A stretch of 64,000 bases of DNA, from the NCBI RefSeq assembly GCF_042956465.1, contig NZ_JBIBGL010000030.1, positions 24,008-88,007 of the forward strand, given 5' to 3'. Positions 50,447-59,203 of the stretch are shown here, piece after piece (the first letter of the stretch is position 1; every line of letters begins with the position of its first letter). This DNA comes from Embleya sp042956465 (lineage in GTDB: Bacteria; Actinomycetota; Actinomycetes; Streptomycetales; Streptomycetaceae). The notes under the pieces are model-generated. The model was not told the DNA's origin. It worked only from the letters and a program-made list of their open reading frames with translations, and made no database searches. The position numbers and the translations under genes are program-made.

Positions 50447-52485
50447 CGGACGTCCACCGCACGGTCGACGCGATCTGGAAGATGGAGTCGGCCCGGATCG
50501 TCGCCGCCCTCACCCGCATGGTGCGCGACGTCGGGGCGGCCGAGGAACTGGCGCAGGACGCGCTGGTCGCGGCGCTGGAGCAGTGGCCGCAGTCGGGGGT
50601 CCCGGACAATCCCGGTGCCTGGCTCACCACCGTCGCCAAGCGCCGCGCCGTCGACCACATCCGCCGCGACCGGCGGTCGGCGGAACACGGCCGGGCGCTC
50701 GCGCACGACCTGGCCGAGCGGCGGCGGACGGACGACGCTGTCGGCGGCCCCGAGTACGACCTCGGGGCCGCCGAACCGGCGTCCGAGCAGGACGACGTGC
50801 TGCGGCTGATGTTCGTCTCCTGCCACCCCGTCCTGCCGACCGAGGCACGCGTCGCCCTGACCCTGCGGCTGCTCGGTGGACTCACCGCATCCGAGATCGC
50901 CCGCGCGTTCCTCACCGTCGAGCCGCTGATCGCCCGCCGCATCGCGACGGCCAAGCGCACGCTCGCCGAGGAGCGGGTGCCCTTCGAACTCCCGGACGGC
51001 GCCGAGCTGGCCGAACGCCTGTCCTCGGTCCTGGAGGTCGTCTACCTGATCTTCAACGAGGGCTACTCGGCGACCGTGGGTGAGGACTTGATGCGGCCCG
51101 GCCTGTGCCTGGAGGCGCTGCGGTTGGGGCGCCTGCTCGCCGAGTCGGTGCCGGACGAGGCGGAAGTGCACGGCCTGGTGGCGCTGATGGAGATCCAGGC
51201 GTCCCGTACGGCGGCGCGCACCGGCCCCGCCGGCGAACCGGTTCCGTTGCACGCGCAAAACCGGGGACGCTGGGACGCGTTGCTCATCCGCCGGGGCTTC
51301 GCGGCGATGTTGCGGGCCCGCACGGTCGGTACCCCGGGCCGGCCGGGGCCCTACGTGTTGCAGGCTGCGATCGCCGTCTGTCACGCCCAGGCGCGTACCG
51401 CCGAGGAGACCGACTGGGTGCGGATCGCCGGACTGTACGCCGCCCTGGCCCGACTCCTGCCCACCGCCGTGGTGCGGCTCAACCAGGCGGTCGCGGTGGG
51501 GATGGCGCACGGCCCTGCGGCCGGCCTCGCCCTCGTCGACGCGCTCACCTCGGACCCCGCGCTCCGCGACTACCACCTGCTCCCCGGGGTGCGCGGCGAC
51601 CTGCTGCTGCGCCTGGGGCGCGGTGAGGAGGCACGCCGCGAGTTCGAGCGTGCGGCGCTGCTGACCAAAAACGCCGCCGAGCGCGCCTTTCTGACGCGTC
51701 GTGCCGAGGCGATCCCGATCGGGGACGCGTCCACGCGGACGTTCGGCGAGGCCATCGACGCGTTTCTGGCCCAGGACCGACTCGCGCCGGCGACGGCCCG
51801 CTCCTACGGACAGACGTTGTGGCGCCTGCGGTTGTCTCTGGGCGTGGGCTTGCCGCTCGCGTCGCTGACGCCCGATCAGATCGCCGGCGCCTTCCGCGTG
51901 TCGTGGGGCGGCGTGGCGGCGGCCACCTGGAACCGACACCGTTCCGCCGTACGGGCGTTCGGGGCGTGGACGGATACCCCGGGCCTCGACGCGGCCGTTC
52001 CCCAGCGGACGCCCGAACACCGCCCCGCGCCCATGCCGGTCCCGCCCGGAACGGGGTGGCCGGGAGATGCGGAAGCCCCGTTGCGGGAGCGCACGTTGTG
52101 GACGCTGCTGCGCGAGTCCGGCGCCACCGTCGCGGCCGTGCTGGCCCTGAACGTCCAAGACCTCGACCTGGCGGAGCGACGAGCCCGCCGTGCGGACCGG
52201 CAGGCGGACCGGCGGTCGGATCGGCGTCGCGCGTGGATCACCTGGCGGTCGGGGACGGCCGCGCTCCTGCCCGAACTCCTGGACGGCCGCACCCGCGGCC
52301 CGGTGTTCCTCGCCGACCGACGCCCGGGTCCGGCGCGGGCGGGCACCCTGGGCGCGGAAGACGTCTGCCCGCAGACCGGGCGGGGACGACTGTCCTACGA
52401 GCGCGCCGAGTTCCTGTGCAAGTCGGCGACCGGACACTCGCTGCGCCGACTGCGGGACTGGGCCGAGGACGCGGACGAATCCTGA
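50443..52485 (+). CDS. ECF42-like sigma factor fused to a tyrosine-recombinase-like domain
   Basis: A 680-residue protein. Residues about 1-170 are sigma2 (ALTRMVRDVGAAEELAQDAL, GAWLTTVAKRRAVDHIRRDR) and sigma4 (GGLTASEIARAFLTVEPLIARR). Residues 175-425 are the long helical extension typical of ECF42 (VVYLIFNEGYSATVG, GPYVLQAAIAVCHAQARTA, LLPGVRGDLLLRLGR). From about 430 the frame continues as an integrase-type core-binding domain (TFGEAIDAFLAQDRLAPAT, ATWNRHRSAVRAFGAW) and the start of the catalytic domain (REATLWTLLRESGAT-like region at 551-562, VLALNVQDLDL, GPVFLADRRPGPARAG). Box I Arg is Thr562. Box II keeps Arg671 but both His positions are changed (Arg668, Asp672). The Tyr is absent. 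ECF42 proteins normally end near residue 420. The fused domain might bind DNA but cannot recombine it. Confidence 0.88.
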   Translation: MTDVHRTVDAIWKMESARIVAALTRMVRDVGAAEELAQDALVAALEQWPQSGVPDNPGAWLTTVAKRRAVDHIRRDRRSAEHGRALAHDLAERRRTDDAVGGPEYDLGAAEPASEQDDVLRLMFVSCHPVLPTEARVALTLRLLGGLTASEIARAFLTVEPLIARRIATAKRTLAEERVPFELPDGAELAERLSSVLEVVYLIFNEGYSATVGEDLMRPGLCLEALRLGRLLAESVPDEAEVHGLVALMEIQASRTAARTGPAGEPVPLHAQNRGRWDALLIRRGFAAMLRARTVGTPGRPGPYVLQAAIAVCHAQARTAEETDWVRIAGLYAALARLLPTAVVRLNQAVAVGMAHGPAAGLALVDALTSDPALRDYHLLPGVRGDLLLRLGRGEEARREFERAALLTKNAAERAFLTRRAEAIPIGDASTRTFGEAIDAFLAQDRLAPATARSYGQTLWRLRLSLGVGLPLASLTPDQIAGAFRVSWGGVAAATWNRHRSAVRAFGAWTDTPGLDAAVPQRTPEHRPAPMPVPPGTGWPGDAEAPLRERTLWTLLRESGATVAAVLALNVQDLDLAERRARRADRQADRRSDRRRAWITWRSGTAALLPELLDGRTRGPVFLADRRPGPARAGTLGAEDVCPQTGRGRLSYERAEFLCKSATGHSLRRLRDWAEDADES

Positions 52486-52750
52486 GCGGGGCGGGCGCCG
52501 CCGCCCACCCGTGGCCGCTGCGCAGCCGGCCGCAAGCCCCGGCAGGGTGCCTCGGGGCGGCTGCTCGGCAGGCGGCGGCCCTTCTCGGCGCCCCCGCCCC
52601 CGGTACTCGCAAGGTTCGTCGCCCGGAGGAGGCGCTGCTGCGAGATGCGTTCCCCGAGCTGCGTCGAAACACTTTTGCCGTCGCGTCGCGTGATGTGGAA
52701 GCCTTCGGGACGCCACTCGCATCGACTGGTGTACGGGGGAGAGTTCGTTG

Positions 52751-53566
52751 GTGCACGTCGTGTTGTATCTGCTTGCCGCGGCTCTCACCGGCGGGGTCCT
52801 CGCGGCCGGAAGAGCGTTTCTGTCGCGAGACCGCACCGATCCGATGCGCGGGACTGACGCCTTCGACATCATCGGACGGGTCCGCGCGGCGCTGTCCACG
52901 GCGCTCCTGCTCTATTTGGTGATCCGCTATGGATGGGCGCCGGACGGCGTCGACGCGGCCTTCAACCTCCTGGTCGCGAAGGCCATGGCCGGCGCGGTCG
53001 TGGCCGGTGTGGTGGTGCTCGGAGTCGGGTTCGTCCTGGCCCTTTTGTCCGGCCCGCCGCGAGGACCCGCGCTGCGGCGGTTCGTGATGGGCGACGACCG
53101 CGCTGCGGGGCCGGTTTCGTACACCCTGGTCACCCTGATCGTCTCGGCGGTGACGTTCGGATTCGTCCGGTACAGCATCGAATCGGCACATCGCACCGGG
53201 GGATCCCATGTCTTGTTTCATCTGATTTCCTCGTTGGTTCTGGTGGCGGGTGTCGTGGCCGCGCTGTCCGTCCTCGCGATGATCTTCACCGCCGCGGTGG
53301 GCGACCTGTTCGGCGCTCGGGTCGCGCACCCCTATCTGGCGCCACTGGCCGCACCCGCCTTCGTCTACGGCACCTCTTCGTACGGCGATGTGTTGGTCGA
53401 GTGGATCTCGGGTGGGGTCGCCGACGACCTCGCAAACGTGCCGGACCCGCTCCGGGACAGGTTGCAACTGGGCCTGTGGGTCCTCACGTTGGCGCTCTCG
53501 GCCGTCGAGATCGGGCACGCGCGCCGCGTCGGTGCGCGCCTTCGGAGCGGCCCCGCTGCGGTGTGA
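52751..53566 (+). CDS. Multi-pass membrane protein, unknown function
   Basis: A 271-residue integral membrane protein with about six hydrophobic helices (VHVVLYLLAAALTGGVLAAG; STALLLYLVIRYGWA; AGAVVAGVVVLGVGFVLALL; VSYTLVTLIVSAVTFGFV; LVLVAGVVAALSVLAMIF; and a final LQLGLWVLTLALSAVEIG). No transporter motif is recognised. Start GTG 52751 follows GGGGGAGAG by 8 nt; a TTG one codon earlier is in frame. Before it, 52486-52750 contains no supported gene. Confidence 0.75.
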   Translation: MHVVLYLLAAALTGGVLAAGRAFLSRDRTDPMRGTDAFDIIGRVRAALSTALLLYLVIRYGWAPDGVDAAFNLLVAKAMAGAVVAGVVVLGVGFVLALLSGPPRGPALRRFVMGDDRAAGPVSYTLVTLIVSAVTFGFVRYSIESAHRTGGSHVLFHLISSLVLVAGVVAALSVLAMIFTAAVGDLFGARVAHPYLAPLAAPAFVYGTSSYGDVLVEWISGGVADDLANVPDPLRDRLQLGLWVLTLALSAVEIGHARRVGARLRSGPAAV

Positions 53567-53975
53567 CGTCCCGTTGGGCACGCCCGGCCGTCTCCGCGGG
53601 TTCGTGGTGTGGCGTTGTATCCGGATTCGGCCCTGGTGCCGAGCGTCGTCCCGACTCGGACGCGGGATGGCCATCCGGTGGATCTCCCTCGAGAATCTCG
53701 GCTTCGGGAACGGTTCGGGGGCACCCGCGTCGGGGCATGGTCTCCGCCGTGTCGGATGTGGCGTTCGTCGCGGCCGCCGGAAGTGCCGAAGGCTTCCACA
53801 GGGTGCCGGATTCGACGGGGCCGGAAGACTGGAAGAGAGGGCGATCCGCAGGCCGAATCGGGTCGGACACCCGAGCCTCGATCCGGGGACCTCGCACGTC
53901 GAGGTCTCGGGCTCCCGGGCGGCGGACGCGCGGGCGAGGGCGGTCGGTGCGGGTTGCCCGGACGGGAAGAGCGGA
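53567..53975. other. Intergenic region without a supported gene
   Basis: 409 bp upstream of the SDR gene. The SDR frame stays open through most of it but with noncoding composition. No promoter match or hairpin stands out. Confidence 0.35.
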
Positions 53976-54812
53976 ATGCGGGAACGTGTGGGACGTGTCG
54001 GTGTGGTCACCGGGGCGGCCGGAGGGATCGGCTACGGCATCGCTCAGGCGCTCGCGGGGGAGGGGATGCGGGTGGTCCTCGCAGACCGGGACGCGGAACG
54101 GCTCGAGGAGGCAGCCGCGACGCTGGCAGCGGACGGCGCCGAGGTGTTGGCGGTGCCCACCGACGTGCGGGACGCGGCGGCCGTCCAAGCCCTCGCGGAT
54201 GCCGCGCTGACCGGGTACGGACGGGTCGACGTCGTCTGCAACAACGCCGGGGTGTGGACGCTGAACAGGCAGTGGGAGACCGAACTCGTCGATTGGCAGT
54301 GGGTCGTGGACGTCAACCTGTGGGGAGTCGTGCACGGCGTACGGACGTTCGTTCCGCTGATGCTCGCGCAACCGGAAGGCGGGCACATCGTGAACACCGC
54401 GTCGATGGGCGGCCTGATCGGCGGCGCGATGACCGGACCCTACAGCGCCACGAAGCACGCCATCGTCGGCCTGACCAAGGGACTCCGCGCGGAACTGGCG
54501 GGAACCGCGGTCGGGGTGTCGCTGCTGTGTCCGGGCAAGGTGCGGTCCGAGATGCTCGACCGGGTCAACGCCCGCCCCGCCGCGGACGCCGGCGACGGCG
54601 GGCCGCCTCCGGCGGCGCGGGACCTGATCGACGCGATGCGCAGGTCACAGGCGGGGGCGATGAGCGCCCGGGAGGCCGGCGAACAGGTCGCCGCGGCGAT
54701 CCGCGAGGACAGGTTCTGGGTGCTGCCGGGCGGCGATGCCCACGTGCCCTTGCTGCAAGCGGAGTTCGACGAACTGCTCGGCACGTTCGGACCGACGCCG
54801 GCGGACGGGTGA
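53976..54812 (+). CDS. Classical short-chain dehydrogenase/reductase
   Basis: A 278-residue SDR. VVTGAAGGIGYGIA is the glycine-rich NAD(P) loop, LADRD after strand 2 suggests NAD preference, and VCNNAGV is the NNAG motif. NTASMGG supplies the catalytic Ser, and Tyr and Lys lie in GPYSATKHAIVG. The C-terminal 80 residues form a variable lid. ATG 53976 follows GGGAAG; longer in-frame starts have noncoding codons. Substrate unknown. The neighbours (membrane protein, serpin) give no hint. Confidence 0.93.
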   Translation: MRERVGRVGVVTGAAGGIGYGIAQALAGEGMRVVLADRDAERLEEAAATLAADGAEVLAVPTDVRDAAAVQALADAALTGYGRVDVVCNNAGVWTLNRQWETELVDWQWVVDVNLWGVVHGVRTFVPLMLAQPEGGHIVNTASMGGLIGGAMTGPYSATKHAIVGLTKGLRAELAGTAVGVSLLCPGKVRSEMLDRVNARPAADAGDGGPPPAARDLIDAMRRSQAGAMSAREAGEQVAAAIREDRFWVLPGGDAHVPLLQAEFDELLGTFGPTPADG

Positions 54813-55001
54813 GGCCCCGGCTTCGGCGCGTGCGAATCGCAGGCGGATGGCGAGCGCGTCGACGATGGCGTGCGGCAGGTCGCGGGGGTTCGCCCGGGTG
54901 TGGTTTCCCGAAGAGGGATGGACAGGGGTCGGCATATCGGTTGACTCGACCGGTGCCTTCTCGTCAGGCTCCTGGCATGTTCGCAAGCTCGGGGGATTCG
55001 G

Positions 55002-56150
55002 ATGGGTGAGACGGTACTCGCGACCTACGCGGCGATGATCCGTCGGTTGACGGAGCGTTGGCTGCCGGCGGTGGTCGCGGATGCGGCGGTCGAGCGGAAG
55101 GGCGGTGACTTCGTCTGCTCGCCGGTGGGGCTGTGGCTGGGGCTGGTGGTGTTGGCCACCGGCGCCCGAGGGGAGACGGCGGCGGAGCTGCGGTCCCTGC
55201 TCGGGGTCGCCGGGGAGGAGGCGGCACCGGTGGCCACCGAGGCGGCCCGCAGCCTCGCCCACACGGACGCGCTCGCCATCGCGACCGGAGCGTGGACTCG
55301 AGTCCCCACGTATCGGGCCTATCGCGAATCCCTGCCCGACGTGGGCTTCGGCGGTTTGGACCCGGCCGACGTCGCGGAGATCGACGCGTGGGTGTGCGAG
55401 GCGACCGGCGGACTGATTCGCACACTGCCCGTCACGGTGGATCGGGACACGTTGATGATCCTGGCCAACGCCCTGGCGTTGAAGGCCCGTTGGGCGGTGC
55501 CGTTCTCGTGGCGAAACACGATGGACCGGGACTTCACGGACGGGACCGGCAGGCGCCACAGGGTGCCGACGATGCACACGTCCGTACCGCTCGCGGACGC
55601 GTGGACGGTGTCGGGCGGCTCGTACGCCGGCAGCACCGTGGTCGAACTACGCTGCCTCGCCGGGGCCGGCGGTGATCCGGCCAGGGTTCGCCTCGTGCTC
55701 GGCGCGCCGGGCGCGTCCGCGGCGACCGTGCTGCCTGCGGCGTGGGCACCCGAGGCCGGGCGGACGACGATCGACGCCGACGAGGTGTCGATGCGGGTGC
55801 CGAGGCTGTGTTTGCGGACGCGTCTCGACGTGGTCGGGCACCTCGCGGCGCTCCGGGTGCGGGCGGCGCAGACCGCCCGGGCGGACTTCTCCGGCGCGTC
55901 GCCCGAGGCCCTGCGGATCGATCAGGTGGTGCAGGAGGCAGTGCTCAAGATCGCGGAGAAGGGTGTCGAAGCCGCCGCGGTCACAGCGTCCGCGGCGGTC
56001 GCCGCGGGCGGGATGGCGCGGCCGCCCCGGCGCGTCGTGCACGTGGCGTTCGACCGCCCGTTCGGCGTGGTGGTCCTGGACGGGAGCGGCGCCGTGCCGT
56101 TGTTCACCGCCTGGCAGTCGAGCGTGCCCGAGGACGTACCGGCGGCGTAG
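55002..56150 (+). CDS. Serpin-family protease inhibitor (intracellular)
   Basis: A 382-residue serpin without a signal peptide. SPVGLWLGLVVLATGARGETAAEL matches helix B and C of the fold. LANALALKARWAVPF is the breach/strand-3A region, and the C-terminus reads FDRPFGVVVLDGSGAVPLF as in strands 4B-5B. The reactive-centre hinge, residues 319-328, reads EKGVEAAAVT, with small residues at P12-P9 as in inhibitory serpins. P14 is Val instead of Thr/Ser. Counting from Glu319 as P17 places P1 near Ala335 in VAAGG, suggesting an elastase- or subtilisin-like target. ATG 55002 has GGGGGA upstream. Bacterial serpins are uncommon. Confidence 0.88.
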   Translation: MGETVLATYAAMIRRLTERWLPAVVADAAVERKGGDFVCSPVGLWLGLVVLATGARGETAAELRSLLGVAGEEAAPVATEAARSLAHTDALAIATGAWTRVPTYRAYRESLPDVGFGGLDPADVAEIDAWVCEATGGLIRTLPVTVDRDTLMILANALALKARWAVPFSWRNTMDRDFTDGTGRRHRVPTMHTSVPLADAWTVSGGSYAGSTVVELRCLAGAGGDPARVRLVLGAPGASAATVLPAAWAPEAGRTTIDADEVSMRVPRLCLRTRLDVVGHLAALRVRAAQTARADFSGASPEALRIDQVVQEAVLKIAEKGVEAAAVTASAAVAAGGMARPPRRVVHVAFDRPFGVVVLDGSGAVPLFTAWQSSVPEDVPAA

Positions 56151-56245
56151 AGCGCCTGGGGCGTTGCGCGCCGGTGCCGTCGCGTGGGCCGTCACGGGGA
56201 GGCCGCCTGGCCCGTCGAAGGCGGCGGCGTCTCGGATCCTCCGTC

Positions 56246-56389
56246 CTACGCGGCGTCGTACGGGAAGTCGGCCAACCGGGCGTGAGTGGTCGTGGCCGGC
56301 ATCGGGTGCCGGGCGTCGGCGTACGCGTAGTGCGGCGCAACCTCCGGGCCCGACGCGTCCGCGTCCCACCCCGGGACGGCGGGCGACAC
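56246..56389 (-). CDS. Possible very small protein
   Basis: A 47-codon frame from GTG 56389 with almost exclusively G/C third positions and protein-like composition (PGWDADASGPEVAPHYAYAD, ARLADFPYDAA). No ribosome site or family match. An in-frame TAG 19 codons upstream bounds it. It may be a gene tail. The rest of 56151-56654 shows only short GTCGGCGAC-type repeats near 56430-56460. Confidence 0.3.
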   Translation of the reverse strand: MSPAVPGWDADASGPEVAPHYAYADARHPMPATTTHARLADFPYDAA

Positions 56390-56654
56390 GGCGTCGGGTG
56401 TGGTTCGACCCTGGTCGGCATGGCCGGTCGTCGGCGACTACCGGTGGTCGGCGACGACCGATGGTCGGGCGCGGAGCGCCGGCTGGGTGGTGCCGATTCG
56501 ACGGTGCCGCGTCTTCCGTTGGCCTCGCGGGGGGCGGCGTGCCTGGTGGGAGTGATCGGCGCCGGGAGGTGTGGCGTGCCGTGGGTGATCCGCGCCCGCC
56601 GGCCGGCGCTGTGAGTGTCGGGGACCGGCCGGCGGGGTCGGCGGGCCGGTAATG

Positions 56655-57563
56655 TCAGCGGGCCGTGCCGAAGTTCTGCGTCCAGTAGGAGTTCGGGCCC
56701 GCCAGGCCGACGCCGATCTCCTTGAAGGAGCAGTTGAGGATGTTCTGCCTGTGTCCGGGGCTGTTCATCCAGCCGGTCATGACCTGTTGGGGCGTGCTGT
56801 AGCCCTGGGCGATGTTTTCGCCGTAGGTCGTCCAGGTGTAGCCGGCGCGGGTGATGCGCTCGCCCGGGTCGGAACCGTCGGAGCCGGTGTGCGACATGTT
56901 GGCGTGGGCGGCCATGTCCTGGCTGTGTTGCAGGGCGGCGGCCGTCAATTTCGTGTTGACGGTGAGTGCCGGGCATCCTGCCTTGGCGCGCTCCTGATTG
57001 ACGAGGGTCACCACCTCGGCGGCGGGGCTCGAGGGCGGAACGGCCGGGGTGGTCGCTTGTTGCGTGCCGGCGGGGGTGGTCGGTTTCGTCGGAGTGGGGG
57101 GCTTGCTTCCTTCGGTGGCCGGCTTTGTCGGAGTGGGGGGCTCGCTTGCTTCGGTGGTCGGTTTCGTCGGGGTGGGGGGCTCGCTTGCTTCCGTGGTCGG
57201 CTTGCCGACCGGGTTTGTCGGTCGGGTCGCGGCAGATTGTGTCGGTGTTGCTGTCGTTGCGGTGGGGGGCTTGGTCGTCCCGGTGGGTTTCCACTTGTGC
57301 GGAGCGTGAGTGGTCCTCGCGGTCGGCCGGGTTCCCCCGGTCGGATCGGCCGCACTGTCCGTCCAGCCGGGGACCGGTATGCCGGGGAGGGGCGGGCTGG
57401 AGGAGGCGTGCGTGCTCTGGTCGCCGACGTTCTTCGTCGCGCCCGGGCCCTGGGGGGCCAGGCAAGCCATGGCGGCGGTGGGTATGCCGATGATGCCCAG
57501 GGTGGCGGCGGCGATGGCCATCTTCTTTTTGTGTTGCGTCCTGCGGTGACGGGGCTTCCGCAT
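56655..57563 (-). CDS. Secreted CAP (SCP/PR1)-domain protein with Pro/Thr repeats
   Basis: A 302-residue exported protein. The signal segment (KKKMAIAAATLGIIGIPTAAMA) is followed by a long Pro/Thr-rich linker including a 13-residue unit repeated three times (TEASEPPTPTKPT type). The C-terminal 130 residues are a CAP domain: LVNQERAKAGCPALTVN, HSQDMAAHANMSHTGSDG (His for metal), GYTWTTYGENIAQG (Glu), WMNSPGHRQNILN (His) and the final WTQNFG. Of YkwD type. The linker would hold the domain away from the cell wall. ATG 57563 preferred to an upstream start at 57659. Confidence 0.88.
   Translation of the reverse strand: MRKPRHRRTQHKKKMAIAAATLGIIGIPTAAMACLAPQGPGATKNVGDQSTHASSSPPLPGIPVPGWTDSAADPTGGTRPTARTTHAPHKWKPTGTTKPPTATTATPTQSAATRPTNPVGKPTTEASEPPTPTKPTTEASEPPTPTKPATEGSKPPTPTKPTTPAGTQQATTPAVPPSSPAAEVVTLVNQERAKAGCPALTVNTKLTAAALQHSQDMAAHANMSHTGSDGSDPGERITRAGYTWTTYGENIAQGYSTPQQVMTGWMNSPGHRQNILNCSFKEIGVGLAGPNSYWTQNFGTAR
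57078..57194. repeat. Three 39-bp coding repeats in the CAP-protein linker
   Basis: Units at 57078-57116, 57117-57155 and 57156-57194 are nearly identical at the DNA level and encode a Pro/Thr/Glu-rich 13-residue unit. They are in frame and so allow length variation without loss of the gene. Confidence 0.85.
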
Positions 57564-58497
57564 GCGTGACCTCACTTGGTTTCGGCGTAGCGTCCTGTTG
57601 CCGGAGCCGTCGGACGCCGGCGGGCCGCCATTGTTGGAAGTCCGCGAATGGGCTCGCAAGTGTCGGTGGCCGCCTGCGGGGCGGAGCCGGAGGACAGACT
57701 TGACTCGGGGCGGACAGTCGTGCCGGCGCTGTGGTCACCACGTGGTGCGAAATCGGTGATCGGCGATCGGAAACGCCAATGGCCATCGAAAATGACGCAT
57801 GGGATCCCGTTCATCGGGATGCTCAATTCGGCTGCGAAGCGGATTGATTGCCCCAGTCGGACAAAGCGCGACAAGTAGGCGAAGCTCGGAGGGCGTGACG
57901 CTCCCATGGTCACGCGCGTGCTCGTGACGCATGTCACTGTTTCAGCAGCGGTCGGAGTGTGTCGTGGGCATCGCGCGCCGCACTCCGGAGGGGGCGTGAC
58001 CCGTTCGAAGGGCTCGACCACTCGGGTCGTCGTGTGGCGCGGTGTCGGTCACCGACCGGCACCTGCATGCGCTCCGGCAACCCTGGTGACCTGCACGTTC
58101 GACTACACCCGGCACGGCGGATTCCTGCACCGTCCCCGCGTGGGCGACCCAGGTGGGCTCCGACGCCACGGGCGTCTCCGACAGCAACGCCGGCAACGGC
58201 GGCAACGGCGGCAACGGCGGCAACAACCCTGCTCCCGGCGGCAGCGGCGACGGCAACACGACGCTCACCGGTGGCGGTGGCGGTGGCGGTGGCCGTGGCG
58301 GTGACCCGAACGCCGCCACGGTTCCGTTCCCGGGCGAGGGCGACCAAGCGTCCGAATACCGTCGCCTCCTCGGAACATGGGTGTGGGTCGGGAACGGTGG
58401 GGCAGGCGTGCGCAGAACCACTGCACGGACGAGTCCGGGCGGCGGGCTGCGGTTCGCCGTCTGCCGCGGGGGTCGTCGATACGCGAGGAGGGTTTCT
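57564..58497. other. Long divergent intergenic region with low-complexity Gly/Asn repeat
   Basis: 934 bp between the CAP gene and the PRC-barrel gene. At 58120-58330 one plus-strand frame encodes a protein-like stretch (SCTVPAWATQVGSDATGVSD) leading into GNG repeats (three copies of the 9-mer GGCAACGGC, 58192-58218) and poly-Gly. Its start is cut by a TGA at 58087. This may be a truncated secreted Gly-rich protein gene. 57564-58080 shows nothing supported; 57750-57900 is less GC-rich and may hold the CAP-gene promoter. Confidence 0.35.
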
Positions 58498-58896
58498 GTG
58501 AGTACCGCCGACAATGTGTGGGGTCACCGACCCGAGTCCGGCTACACGGCCGGCACGAGTCTGGCCGGCTACAAGGTCGATGCCTCCGACGGTCACATCG
58601 GCAAGGTCGACAAGCACAACGACGAGGTCGACGCGTCCTACCTGGTGGTCGACACCGGTGTGTGGATCTTCGGCAAGCACGTCCTGTTGCCCGCGGGCAC
58701 GATCTCGCGGATCGACACCGAGAACAAGGTCGTGCACGTCTCGCGCACCAAGGAAGAGATCAAGAACTCGCCCGAGTTCGACAAGGACAAGCACCTCGAC
58801 GACCACGCGCATCGCACCCGTATCGGCGACTACTACGGCAATACAGCGCCGGGCACCCCGGGCAGCCCGGGCACCGGCCCCGCCGGAACGCCGTAA
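58498..58896 (+). CDS. PRC-barrel domain protein
   Basis: A 132-residue protein with one PRC-barrel domain (LAGYKVDASDGHIGKVDKHN, YLVVDTGVWIFGKHVLLPAG, SRIDTENKVVHVSRTKEEIK) followed by a Gly/Pro-rich tail. The start is GTG 58498, 7 nt after GAGGAGG. PRC-barrel proteins of this type are common stress-related proteins in streptomycetes. A broken anti-sigma kinase gene and a STAS gene follow on the same strand, suggesting a stress-response group. Confidence 0.87.
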   Translation: MSTADNVWGHRPESGYTAGTSLAGYKVDASDGHIGKVDKHNDEVDASYLVVDTGVWIFGKHVLLPAGTISRIDTENKVVHVSRTKEEIKNSPEFDKDKHLDDHAHRTRIGDYYGNTAPGTPGSPGTGPAGTP

Positions 58897-58962
58897 CCGG
58901 CGAACGGATCCGGCTTCGATGCCGACCCGGGAGTCCGTCCGCCGCAGGCGGCGTCCATCCCC

Positions 58963-59133
58963 GACGGAGTCGAGATCTCGGTGGGCGATCGCGCCCCCGA
59001 TCTCCTCGTCCTCCAACGCCCCGCGAACGGTCACGGCGGCCACGGCCTACGTCTGCTCGACATGCTCACCACGTGGTGGACCGTCGAACAGCACGCGGCG
59101 GGCGAACACGTCCGCGCCCGCCTTCGACGCTGA
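58963..59133 (+). pseudogene. Anti-sigma factor kinase (RsbW-like HATPase) remnant
   Basis: A 56-codon tail of an RsbW/SpoIIAB-type ATP-binding protein: VEISVGDRAPDLLVLQR (the N-terminus of this piece is the strand carrying the D-x-G-like ATP-binding turn), HGGHGLRLLDMLTTWWTVEQH (G2-box type GxGL), and a terminal EHVRARL strand, ending at TGA 59131. The N-box half is missing and no start codon is present. It sits between the PRC-barrel gene and the STAS gene, exactly where a partner-switching kinase is expected. Confidence 0.75.
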
Positions 59134-59203
59134 AGCGTGCGACACAACCAAATCAGCCGAGTACAACGCTGTGGACATCCCCGACCGGCAAGGCGGCGAT
59201 CCG

